Shown here: piece after piece, positions 7,178 to 13,899 of the stretch
Numbering within the stretch: position 1 is the first letter of the stretch
Layout: each line of letters starts with the position of its first letter
NCBI GenBank assembly: GCA_937860115.1
Contig: CALMBI010000253.1
Location: forward strand, 1-19,559
DNA length: 19,559 bases
Direction of reading: 5' to 3'
Source: an uncultured Arcobacter sp.
Lineage (GTDB): Bacteria > Campylobacterota > Campylobacteria > Campylobacterales > Arcobacteraceae
The notes under the pieces: generated by a model
The model's input: the letters and a program-made list of their open reading frames with translations, nothing else
Database searches by the model: none
What the model was told of the DNA's origin: nothing
Position numbers and translations under genes: made by a program

Positions 7178-8233
7178 ATGAAAAAAGTATTTCTTTCAAC
7201 TCTAGCTTTGATTGTATCACTCAGTTTTAGTGGATGTGGGCAACAACCTACACTGCAAAAAGCGGAAGCTGAAAATACAAAAGTGGTATCTAAGACACAC
7301 TCTGTAGAGCAAAAACAAACTATGCAAGAGAAAAAATCAGATGTTATTCATGATATTAGAATCAGAACAGCAAATAACACTGATGGAAAAATCACAATTG
7401 AAAGTATTGAAAAAGCTTTCAAAGCAAATGGATTTCAGATCTCAACAAATAACGATATGAGTAAATCATTTGCTGGTAAATTTGGAAAAACAGATCCTAC
7501 TGCAGGAACAGACTTTAAAATTTATAGACTAATGCCTGTATTACATAGAGGATACACTGTAAATATTCTTAAAGAATATCCAGAGTTTGGACTTATTGCT
7601 CCTATAAGTACTTCAGTGTATTCTAAAGATGGAAGCAAGATGAGTATCTCTTCACTTTCATTAAAAGCTATGTCTAGAATGACAGGTGTTCCAGAAGATA
7701 ATAAAGATTTAGTTGCACTCTATACATCTTTAACAAAAGCATTAACAGAAGCTTTACCAAATGGATCATTTGAAGATTTATCATATAATGTGTTAAAACC
7801 TGATGGATCACTTGTAACAAGATTTGCATTTGTTTTACCAAATCCAAAAGGTAATTTCGAAGAAGCATTAGATAGTTATGATGAGATTATGGAAGGTGAA
7901 GTAGAATCTGTTGGTTTTGTATTCCCTGTATTTACTGATCTTACAGAAGATCTTACAAATGCAGGTTTTGAAGAGTATGATTTTTATAGAACTGTATCTA
8001 TTTGTAACTTAGATGTTATCTATCCTGTACATAAATTTCACCCAGAAGTTGGGGCGTATGCTCCATGTACAATGTACAAATATAAAAGAAAAGATGATAA
8101 ATTTATGAGAATGGGATACCCATCTGTTCATAATTGGACAATAGGTACGCAGATTGAAGATGAATATTCTCTTGAACCTCTTATCAAAGCTCAAGACTTA
8201 TTAGAATCAAAAATTGACAGTACGATCGAATAA
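7178..8233 (+). CDS. Lipoprotein with two apparent DUF302-like domains, in the sox operon
   Basis: A 351-residue protein with a lipoprotein signal peptide: SFSGC places the lipidated cysteine at residue 20, followed by a Gln/Lys/Glu-rich linker to about residue 60. Two similar segments follow. The first (about 65-170) contains FKIYRLMPVLHRGYTVNILK and FGLIAPISTSVYSKDG. The second (about 235-335) contains YRTVSICNLDVIYPVHKFHP and VGAYAPCTMYKYKRKD, with C276 and C297 where DUF302 proteins have the conserved CNP and PC positions. The first copy lacks those cysteines. DUF302 has no agreed function. AAGGAG seven bases before the ATG and nine bases after soxZ make it the fifth gene of the sox transcript, directly before a strong terminator. 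A role in handling sulfur or protecting SoxYZ at the envelope is inference from position only. Confidence 0.75.
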   Translation: MKKVFLSTLALIVSLSFSGCGQQPTLQKAEAENTKVVSKTHSVEQKQTMQEKKSDVIHDIRIRTANNTDGKITIESIEKAFKANGFQISTNNDMSKSFAGKFGKTDPTAGTDFKIYRLMPVLHRGYTVNILKEYPEFGLIAPISTSVYSKDGSKMSISSLSLKAMSRMTGVPEDNKDLVALYTSLTKALTEALPNGSFEDLSYNVLKPDGSLVTRFAFVLPNPKGNFEEALDSYDEIMEGEVESVGFVFPVFTDLTEDLTNAGFEEYDFYRTVSICNLDVIYPVHKFHPEVGAYAPCTMYKYKRKDDKFMRMGYPSVHNWTIGTQIEDEYSLEPLIKAQDLLESKIDSTIE

Positions 8234-8260
8234 GTTTAATATTACTACTCAATAGATTGC

Positions 8261-8285
8261 AAAGCCCAGTTATGCTGGGCTTTTG
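8261..8285 (+). terminator. Strong Rho-independent terminator after the sox lipoprotein gene
   Basis: AAAGCCCAG (8261-8269) pairs perfectly with CTGGGCTTT (8275-8283) around a TTATG loop and runs into a T-rich tract. The next gene starts only 28 bases downstream without visible room for a promoter, so partial read-through may feed it. Confidence 0.9.
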
Positions 8286-8312
8286 TATTTGTAAGAGTTT
8301 ACAAGGAGAAAT

Positions 8313-8813
8313 TTGATTTTGAAAGAGACTAATATGACATTTTATCAAATAGAAAAAGTGGATAATTTATCTGAAGTATTGAAAGAAACATTTGATGTTG
8401 ATTTGAATATTAGTGGTGGATGGGGATATGATAATAAAAGTGCAGTAGTCGTAAATGACTTAGATGTACCTATAGATCAATTTTTACATATGTTTGCTAC
8501 TATTCGTTCAACAATTGAGATGAATCTTATGTTAGAGAAAGATGATAGATATGGTGGGATCAATGTGACATTCGTAGAGGGTGAACAATTCGAGATTGAA
8601 AATAAACTTTATGATCATGTAGTTTTTGAAGTTACAGGGATGAATGAAAATAAATATGCACAATTTATCCAAGAATATAAAGACAACTATGGGAAAAACA
8701 AAGATTTTGATATGAGTGATCATTTTAAAAGAAGAGAAGAGAGTACAATCTCTATGCGAAGTGATTTTTGGTTTATAGGTCTTGATAAATTTTATTATAT
8801 TGATGAAAAGTAG
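8313..8813 (+). CDS. Conserved-looking cytosolic protein of unknown function, sox-linked
   Basis: A 166-residue acidic protein I do not recognise. There is no signal peptide or membrane segment, so it should be cytosolic. Visible segments include SGGWGYDNKSAVVVNDLD near the start, DRYGGINVTFVEGEQFEIEN in the middle and SDHFKRREESTISMRSDFWF near the end; it contains no cysteine and no recognisable catalytic motif. The start is uncertain: TTG at 8313 has AAGGAG four bases upstream, while the first ATG (8334, MTFYQIEK) lacks a good ribosome site. It lies between the sox terminator and the thioredoxin-fold gene, nine bases ahead of the latter, so the two probably form one unit. The reading frame and codon use look genuine. 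Confidence 0.7.
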   Translation: MILKETNMTFYQIEKVDNLSEVLKETFDVDLNISGGWGYDNKSAVVVNDLDVPIDQFLHMFATIRSTIEMNLMLEKDDRYGGINVTFVEGEQFEIENKLYDHVVFEVTGMNENKYAQFIQEYKDNYGKNKDFDMSDHFKRREESTISMRSDFWFIGLDKFYYIDEK

Positions 8814-8822
8814 GTAGGTAAG

Positions 8823-9254
8823 ATGAAGATTTTACGATATATATTTGTATTTATGATTTTTGCAACATTAAATTTACATGCAGGCTCTAAAAGATTAGTT
8901 GAAAAAATGAATTACGAGAACTCTTACGAAAAAGCCCTTAAGAAGGGACAAACTAGTGGCAAACCAATAATGATGCTTATTGGGCAAGAGGGGTGTCCAT
9001 TTTGTAATAAATTTGAAGTAAAAACACTTACAAAAGATGAAGTCAATGATATCATACAAACAAATTTTATACCATTGACCCTATTAAGAGACATTGATAG
9101 TTTTCCAGAAAAATTTAAACCTAAAGGTGTTCCTACTGTTTTATTTATTGATCCAAAAGATGAAGAAGTTTTTTATAAATCATTTGGATATCTTAGTAAA
9201 CAAGACTATGTGATAGAATTACAAAAAGCTATAGAGTTATTTCATAAAAAGTAA
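8823..9254 (+). CDS. Secreted thioredoxin-fold protein with CPFC motif (SoxW-like)
   Basis: A 143-residue thioredoxin-fold protein. A signal peptide (MKILRYIFVFMIFATLNLHA, cleavage near residue 20) sends it to the periplasm. The active site is GQEGCPFCNKF (C58, C61), and GVPTVLFID supplies the cis-proline loop, so both redox elements are intact. The domain resembles the Thioredoxin_7 / SoxW group, whose members in other sulfur oxidisers keep periplasmic Sox cysteines reduced or are linked to cytochrome maturation. Here a likely target is the carrier cysteine of SoxY or cysteines of the DUF302-like lipoprotein; this is inference from position. The start is supported by the signal peptide; the ribosome site (TAGGTAAG) is weak. 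It is the last plus-strand gene before rnpB, which reads toward it. Confidence 0.82.
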   Translation: MKILRYIFVFMIFATLNLHAGSKRLVEKMNYENSYEKALKKGQTSGKPIMMLIGQEGCPFCNKFEVKTLTKDEVNDIIQTNFIPLTLLRDIDSFPEKFKPKGVPTVLFIDPKDEEVFYKSFGYLSKQDYVIELQKAIELFHKK

Positions 9255-9303
9255 ATATGGAGTTTGCAAAATTTTAAAAATTAAATAAGGAATTTTAGAA
9301 AAA

Positions 9304-9635
9304 AGGCACAACATAAGCCGCGTTTTGTCGTGGATAATAATTTATCTAGTTTTTAAATCACTTTAAAAATCTTGCGAAAACAAAAAATGTGAAGCTTATA
9401 CCATTGTTTTCTTGCTTTAGGTTGGGTTTACATAACTATTAAGATTGCTCAAAATATTGGTGGGCTCTTACCCCACCGTTTCACCTTTACCAGAGCTCTA
9501 ACCAAGAGATGGAAGTTTACTTTCTGTTGCACTGTCCCTTAGGTTACCCTAGCCATCCGTTAGATGGAACCTTGCTTCACTAAAGCCCAGACTTTCCTCT
9601 TGAGTCTCCTCAAGCTATTATCTGTTGTACCTTTT
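9304..9635 (-). ncRNA. rnpB: RNase P RNA (bacterial type A-like)
   Basis: This is the catalytic RNA that trims tRNA 5' ends. Read on the minus strand, the conserved blocks occur in order: GAGGAAAGTC (around 9590-9599), CAGTGCAACAGAAAGTAAAC (9516-9535 region), AAGGTGAAACGGTG followed by GGTAAGAGCCCACC (9459-9488), and ACAAAACGCGGCTTATG near the 3' end (9313-9329). The terminal helix P1 is visible as AGGTACAACA near the 5' end pairing over ten bases with TGTTGTGCCT at the 3' end. Six Ts follow directly (9299-9304), so P1 may double as the terminator. The length of about 332 is typical for a compact form. A -10 box TATCAT (9641-9646) fits a start near 9635. The ends are estimated to within a few bases. 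Confidence 0.93.
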
Positions 9636-9640
9636 GCGGT

Positions 9641-9646
9641 ATGATA
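9641..9646 (-). promoter_or_regulatory. Probable -10 box of rnpB
   Basis: TATCAT on the minus strand ends six bases before the predicted 5' end of the RNase P RNA. Any -35 would fall inside the 3' end of lolA, an A/T run without a consensus hexamer. Confidence 0.5.
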
Positions 9647-9658
9647 ACCAAAAAACTA

Positions 9659-10174
9659 TTATTTTTTTATGACGTCGTAGTTTTTTGGAATAGTGAAATG
9701 AAATGTAGTGTCACTAATTGTAATATCTTTTTGAAAGTTTGTAAAAGTAATTATTACTTTATTGTCAAGTTCATCATTGTAACTTACTGATTTTAGAATG
9801 TTCTTTTCAATAATGATTGTGTATTTGGTGTCATCAAGAGTATTTTCATAAGTATTTTGAGAGATTTTTTTTGAATTATTGATAATTTTTACCATGTTAA
9901 GTTCATCATTAAGACTTGACGTAATAGCTTGTTCAAGTTCTGGTTCATCGATTATAACACTATTTTTATTGATATAAACATTTTTTTCAACAGGTGTTTT
10001 ATAGCTCCATAAAATCTTGTCATTCCCTTTGATTTTTAGAGTTCCTTTATAGATCGCTTGTGAGCCTGATCTGTTTTTTACGACTTGTTTGAAATCTGTA
10101 TTGATTGTTTTAAAATCTAAAATATTTCCAAAAACTATACTTGTTATAAGCAGTGATATGATTAATATCTTCAT
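9659..10174 (-). CDS. lolA: LolA, periplasmic outer-membrane lipoprotein chaperone
   Basis: A 171-residue secreted protein with a signal peptide (MKILIISLLITSIVFG, cleavage near residue 16). LolA takes lipoproteins released by the inner-membrane LolCDE-type complex and carries them across the periplasm. Supporting features are the family-like start FKTINTDFKQVV, GTLKIKGNDKILWSYKTPVE (the conserved strand with the W-x-Y-x-x-P signature) and a beta-rich remainder ending FHFTIPKNYDVI. Sequence conservation is low, as is usual for LolA in this phylum. The position strengthens the call: lolA next to secA is a gene pair I recall from Campylobacter. AAAGGA five bases before the ATG supports the start. 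It is transcribed divergently from secA across 55 bases; rnpB lies 24 bases beyond its stop. Confidence 0.85.
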   Translation of the reverse strand: MKILIISLLITSIVFGNILDFKTINTDFKQVVKNRSGSQAIYKGTLKIKGNDKILWSYKTPVEKNVYINKNSVIIDEPELEQAITSSLNDELNMVKIINNSKKISQNTYENTLDDTKYTIIIEKNILKSVSYNDELDNKVIITFTNFQKDITISDTTFHFTIPKNYDVIKK

Positions 10175-10188
10175 AATTATCCTTTAGT

Positions 10189-10207
10189 TATAATCGGCGC
10201 AATTATA
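10189..10207. promoter_or_regulatory. Overlapping divergent -10 boxes for lolA and secA
   Basis: In the 55-base lolA-secA gap, TATAAT reads rightward at 10189-10194 (toward secA) and leftward at 10202-10207 (toward lolA). Both lie about 35 bases from their start codons. The two start sites would fall within a few bases of each other, so RNA polymerase probably cannot occupy both at once. No clear -35 boxes are seen. Confidence 0.4.
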
Positions 10208-10229
10208 TAGAAAAAAGGATTAAAATCAT

Positions 10230-12839
10230 ATGCTAGGTATTTTCGGAAAATTATTCGGCACAAAAAATGACAAAGAGGTTAAAAAATATCGAAAAAGGGT
10301 AGAAGTCATAAATTCGCTTGAAGCAAAATATAGTGCAATGAGCGATGCTGATATCCAAGAGAGCATAGATGAAATCAAAGAGAGATTGCAAACTGATAAA
10401 ACAACAATTGATGAAGTTTTAAATGATGTATTTGCTATCACAAGAGAGGCAAGTAAAAGAGTTTTAGGGATGAGACATTATGATGTTCAGCTTATTGGTG
10501 GACTTGTTTTAAATGATGGAAGAATCGCTGAAATGAAAACAGGGGAGGGTAAAACACTTGTTGCTACTCTTCCTGTTATTTTAAATGCACTAAGTGGAAA
10601 AGGTGTTCATGTAGTAACTGTAAATGACTACCTAGCTACAAGAGATGCAAAAGAGTTAGAAAAACTCTATAATTTTTTAGGGCTTAGTGTTGGTGTTGTA
10701 ACAAATGCTCTTAAAAATGATTTAGAGAGAAAAGAACAATACAACTGTGATATCACTTATGGTACAAACAACGAATATGGATTTGACTATCTAAGAGATA
10801 ATATGGTGTATGACATAAATGACAAAGTACAAAGAGGTCATCATTATGTTATTGTTGATGAGATCGACTCAATCTTGATTGATGAAGCAAGAACACCACT
10901 TATTATTAGTGGACCAACAAAGCGAAAAGCAAGTGATTATGTAAAATCAAATCAAATTGCACTTAGTTTAGAAAAAGGTGAGAGAATCGAGCCAACTAGA
11001 CCAGATGAACAACCAGTTATCACAGGTGATTTTTATGTTGATGAAAAAAATAAAGTAGTGATGATCAATGATAGTGGTATCACAAAAGCTGAAGAGATGT
11101 ATGGTGTAGAAAATCTTTATGCTTTAGAAAATGCATCACTTTCACATCAACTTGATCAAGCTTTAAAAGCAAACTATATTTTCCAAAAAGATGTTGATTA
11201 TGTTGTTCAAAATGATGAAGTTATTATTGTTGATGAATTTACAGGAAGACTAAGCGAGGGAAGACGATTTAGTGATGGGCTTCACCAAGCACTTGAAGCA
11301 AAAGAGGGGGTACGAATCCAAGATGAGTCACAAACATTAGCTGATATCACTTTCCAAAATTATTTTAGAATGTACTCAACATTAGCGGGTATGACAGGAA
11401 CAGCGCAAACAGAAGCAACTGAGTTTGCAGAGATTTACAATCTTGATGTTGTAAGCATCCCTACAAATATTCCAGTACAAAGAATTGATAAAAATGACCT
11501 TATTTATAAAACAGAGAGGGAAAAATTTGATGCAATTTGTGCAAAAATCAAGGAGTATAGTGATAGAGGTCAGCCTGTACTTGTAGGAACTACTTCAATT
11601 GAAAAAAGTGAATACTTGCATAAACTTCTTAAAGATAAAAAGATTGCACATACAGTTTTAAATGCTAAGCAACATGAAAAAGAGGGAAAAATTGTAGAGC
11701 AAGCTGGACAAAAAGGTGCTGTTACGATTGCAACAAATATGGCTGGAAGGGGAGTTGATATTAAACTTCCAAAAGAGTGTTTAGAGCTTGGTGGGTTAGC
11801 TATTATCGCGACTGAAAGACATGAAAGTAGAAGAATTGATAATCAACTTCGAGGAAGAAGTGGACGACAAGGGGATGTTGGTGAGTCACAATTTTATTTA
11901 AGTCTTGAAGATAATCTTTTAAGAATCTTTGGAAGTGATAAGATTGCTAGTATTATGACAAGACTTGGAATTGAAGAGGGTGAACATATCGAGTCTGGTA
12001 TGGTGACTCGTGCTGTTGAAAATGCACAGAAAAAAGTAGAATCTATGCACTTTGAAAGTAGAAAGCATCTTTTAGAATATGATGATGTCGCAAATGAACA
12101 AAGAAAAGTTATCTATAGATTTAGAAATGATTTACTTAGTAAAGATTATGATATTGATTCTAAAATAAAAGAAAATATCAATGAATATGTAAGAAATCTT
12201 ATCTCTCATGCAGAGTTTTTAAGTCAATCAGTGATGATGGATGATTTTAATTATGATCATGTAGTTCTAAAATTACAAGAAGAGCTTGGTCTTCACATAA
12301 CAAAAGAGGAGATAACTGCTAGTGATAAAGATGTAGTGATCCAAAAAGTGCATAGTTTAGTGCAGTCTAAATATGATGAAAAGATGTCTGTAGCAGCAGA
12401 AGAACAAAGAAAAGAGATAGAAAAAATTCTTTATCTTCAAATATTAGATAGTACTTGGAGAGATCACCTCTACACTATGGATACACTGAAAACTGGTATT
12501 GGACTTAGAGGATACAATCAAAAAGATCCACTTGTAGAGTATAAAAAAGAGAGTTACAATATGTTTATGGAACTTATTGGTTCTATTAAACTTGAAATCG
12601 TTAAGGTATTATTTACTGTAAGATTAAGAGATGAAGATGCTGAAAGAAGAGAACTAGAAGCTTTAAAAGCGAAAATGGAAGCTTCTAATGAAGGATTGCA
12701 CACAAATAAAGAGGAAGCAAGTGAGCAAATTACAGGAAAAAAAATACCACGAAATGATCCATGTCCTTGTGGAAGTGGGGAAAAATATAAAAATTGTTGT
12801 GGTGTAAGTGGTCCTAAAAAAGGGATATTAGCTAAATAG
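10230..12839 (+). CDS. secA: SecA preprotein translocase ATPase
   Basis: An 869-residue motor that drives unfolded secretory proteins through SecYEG with ATP. Domains in order: nucleotide-binding domain 1 with Walker A GEGKT (105-109) and DEAD-like VDEID (209-213); the preprotein-binding insertion (about 225-375); nucleotide-binding domain 2 with TNMAGRGVDIKLP and the arginine-finger region QLRGRSGRQGD; the helical scaffold and wing domains; and a C-terminal zinc site with C845, C847, C856 and C857 (DPCPCGSGEKYKNCC), which binds SecB and phospholipids in model systems. Length is normal and all motifs are intact. The start at 10230 gives the usual amphipathic N-terminus; AAGGAT lies nine bases upstream. 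The next promoter (CIRCE) begins only nine bases after its stop. Confidence 0.98.
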   Translation: MLGIFGKLFGTKNDKEVKKYRKRVEVINSLEAKYSAMSDADIQESIDEIKERLQTDKTTIDEVLNDVFAITREASKRVLGMRHYDVQLIGGLVLNDGRIAEMKTGEGKTLVATLPVILNALSGKGVHVVTVNDYLATRDAKELEKLYNFLGLSVGVVTNALKNDLERKEQYNCDITYGTNNEYGFDYLRDNMVYDINDKVQRGHHYVIVDEIDSILIDEARTPLIISGPTKRKASDYVKSNQIALSLEKGERIEPTRPDEQPVITGDFYVDEKNKVVMINDSGITKAEEMYGVENLYALENASLSHQLDQALKANYIFQKDVDYVVQNDEVIIVDEFTGRLSEGRRFSDGLHQALEAKEGVRIQDESQTLADITFQNYFRMYSTLAGMTGTAQTEATEFAEIYNLDVVSIPTNIPVQRIDKNDLIYKTEREKFDAICAKIKEYSDRGQPVLVGTTSIEKSEYLHKLLKDKKIAHTVLNAKQHEKEGKIVEQAGQKGAVTIATNMAGRGVDIKLPKECLELGGLAIIATERHESRRIDNQLRGRSGRQGDVGESQFYLSLEDNLLRIFGSDKIASIMTRLGIEEGEHIESGMVTRAVENAQKKVESMHFESRKHLLEYDDVANEQRKVIYRFRNDLLSKDYDIDSKIKENINEYVRNLISHAEFLSQSVMMDDFNYDHVVLKLQEELGLHITKEEITASDKDVVIQKVHSLVQSKYDEKMSVAAEEQRKEIEKILYLQILDSTWRDHLYTMDTLKTGIGLRGYNQKDPLVEYKKESYNMFMELIGSIKLEIVKVLFTVRLRDEDAERRELEALKAKMEASNEGLHTNKEEASEQITGKKIPRNDPCPCGSGEKYKNCCGVSGPKKGILAK

Positions 12840-12847
12840 ATAAATTA

Positions 12848-12889
12848 TTAGCACTCTTTGTTGACAAGTGCTAATTTATAAAGTATAAT
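12848..12889 (+). promoter_or_regulatory. CIRCE operator (HrcA site) overlapping a consensus sigma-70 promoter
   Basis: TTAGCACTC (12848-12856), nine-base spacer, AAGTGCTAA (12866-12874) matches the CIRCE element TTAGCACTC-N9-GAGTGCTAA with one mismatch. A perfect -35 TTGACA (12861-12866) lies within it, followed 17 bases on by a perfect -10 TATAAT (12884-12889). HrcA bound here would block the promoter until heat shock titrates GroEL. The first downstream gene is cbpA, about 120 bases away. Confidence 0.92.
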
Positions 12890-12892
12890 TTC

Positions 12893-12925
12893 AAAAGTTG
12901 GTAGGGTGTGCCTATCAACTTTTTA
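12893..12925 (+). terminator. 13-bp hairpin plus U-run at the 5' end of the cbpA transcript
   Basis: AAAAGTTGGTAGG (12893-12905) pairs with CCTATCAACTTTT (12911-12923), with one G-U pair and a GTGTG loop, and runs into TTTTATTATTT. It has terminator form and could end secA transcripts, yet it lies immediately downstream of the CIRCE promoter (predicted start near 12896), so transcripts for cbpA must pass through it. It could equally be a stabilising 5' hairpin or an attenuator. Confidence 0.7.
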
Positions 12926-12967
12926 TTATTTAATAATTATTTTAATAGGAGTGCATTAATAGCACAC

Positions 12968-12981
12968 ATTGCGTAAGCAAT
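12968..12981 (+). other. Small GNRA-type hairpin in the cbpA leader
   Basis: ATTGC-GTAA-GCAAT forms a five-base-pair stem capped by a GUAA (GNRA) tetraloop in the RNA, about 30 bases before the cbpA start codon. Upstream of it, GTGC (12951-12954) and GCAC (12962-12965) form another short inverted repeat. The leader may therefore fold into several stems; function unknown. Confidence 0.35.
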
Positions 12982-13011
12982 TTGGAACATATCAAAAAAG
13001 GGGTAATAACA

Positions 13012-13899
13012 ATGTCAAAAAGTTTATACGAAACACTTGGTGTAAATGAAAATGCAACACAAAGTGAAATAAAAAAAGCATATAGAAGTTTAGCAAAACA
13101 ATACCATCCAGATATTAATAAAACTCCAGAAGCAGAAGAAAAATTTAAAGAGATCAATGCAGCATATGAAGTGCTTGGAGATGAAGAGAAAAAAGCACAA
13201 TATGATCAATATGGTGATTCTATGTTTGGTGGGCAAAATTTCCATGATTTTGCACGAGGACAAGGTGCTGGTGTTGATATAAATGAGATTTTACGTAATA
13301 TGTTTGGTGGAGGTCGAGGCGGTTTCTCTAGTGGTGGCTTTGGAGGAGCTGGATTTGGTGGAGGCTTTGGAGGATTTGGTGGTGGATACGCACCAGACCT
13401 TGATATTGAAGCGAGCTTAACTGTTGATTTTAGAACAGCTGTACTTGGTGGGAAAAAGAATATCTCTTTGAATGGTGAGAGTTTTGATATTAAGATCCCA
13501 CAAGGTATTGCAAATGGACAAAAGATAAGAGCAAAAGAGAAAGGGAAACGTGCGCAAGGACACCCAAGAGGTGATCTTATTTTAACAATTAATGTTACAG
13601 ATGATAATGAATATACAAGAGAAGGTGATGATCTTTATCTAAAAGTAGATGTACCACTTTATAGTGCATTTTTTGGTGGGAAAGTTGAACTCAAAACACT
13701 CTATAAAGATGTAACTTTGAAGATTCCAGAAAATACAAAACAAAACCAAAAAATGAGATTAAAAGAACTTGGTGTCTTAAATAGAAAAACAAAAGAGATG
13801 GGAAGTTTATACATCACAATCAATATTGTTTTACCAAAGGTTGAAACACTTCCAAGTGAACTAGTTGAAATGATGAAAGCAAAACTTCCACAACACTAA
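13012..13899 (+). CDS. cbpA: CbpA-type DnaJ co-chaperone (no zinc finger)
   Basis: A 295-residue Hsp40. It stimulates DnaK ATPase and delivers substrates. The J domain (residues 1-70) contains the HPD triad in QYHPDINK. A Gly/Phe-rich linker (about 90-125, many GGFGG repeats) follows, then the two beta-sandwich client-binding domains (about 130-295, with QGHPRGDLIL). The zinc-finger CxxCxGxG repeats of full DnaJ are absent, so this is the CbpA/DjlA-independent class II form. ATG 13012 starts at the J domain behind AAGGGG; an upstream in-frame TTG at 12982 is less likely. Expression should be heat-inducible through the CIRCE element. In Campylobacter and Helicobacter cbpA is typically followed by hspR; here prmC follows, overlapping by one base (TAATG). 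Confidence 0.95.
   Translation: MSKSLYETLGVNENATQSEIKKAYRSLAKQYHPDINKTPEAEEKFKEINAAYEVLGDEEKKAQYDQYGDSMFGGQNFHDFARGQGAGVDINEILRNMFGGGRGGFSSGGFGGAGFGGGFGGFGGGYAPDLDIEASLTVDFRTAVLGGKKNISLNGESFDIKIPQGIANGQKIRAKEKGKRAQGHPRGDLILTINVTDDNEYTREGDDLYLKVDVPLYSAFFGGKVELKTLYKDVTLKIPENTKQNQKMRLKELGVLNRKTKEMGSLYITINIVLPKVETLPSELVEMMKAKLPQH

Noticed and set aside
9255..9303. Possible bidirectional terminator between the thioredoxin gene and rnpB
   Set aside because: The stretch is A/T-rich with only weak, A/T-only pairing; the T-run following rnpB is better explained with its own P1 helix.
10226..10441. Minus-strand frame opposite the start of secA
   Set aside because: Covers the conserved secA N-terminus and overlaps its promoter side; shadow frame.
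12982..13011. Extended cbpA start at TTG 12982
   Set aside because: Would add ten residues before the J domain with a poorer ribosome site; ATG 13012 begins exactly where J domains begin.
12942..13157. Minus-strand frame across the cbpA leader and J domain
   Set aside because: Opposite the intact J domain; no ribosome site or recognisable product.
13300..13390. Repetitive GGTGGAGGC-like DNA in cbpA considered as a tandem repeat element
   Set aside because: It encodes the Gly/Phe-rich linker normal for this co-chaperone.
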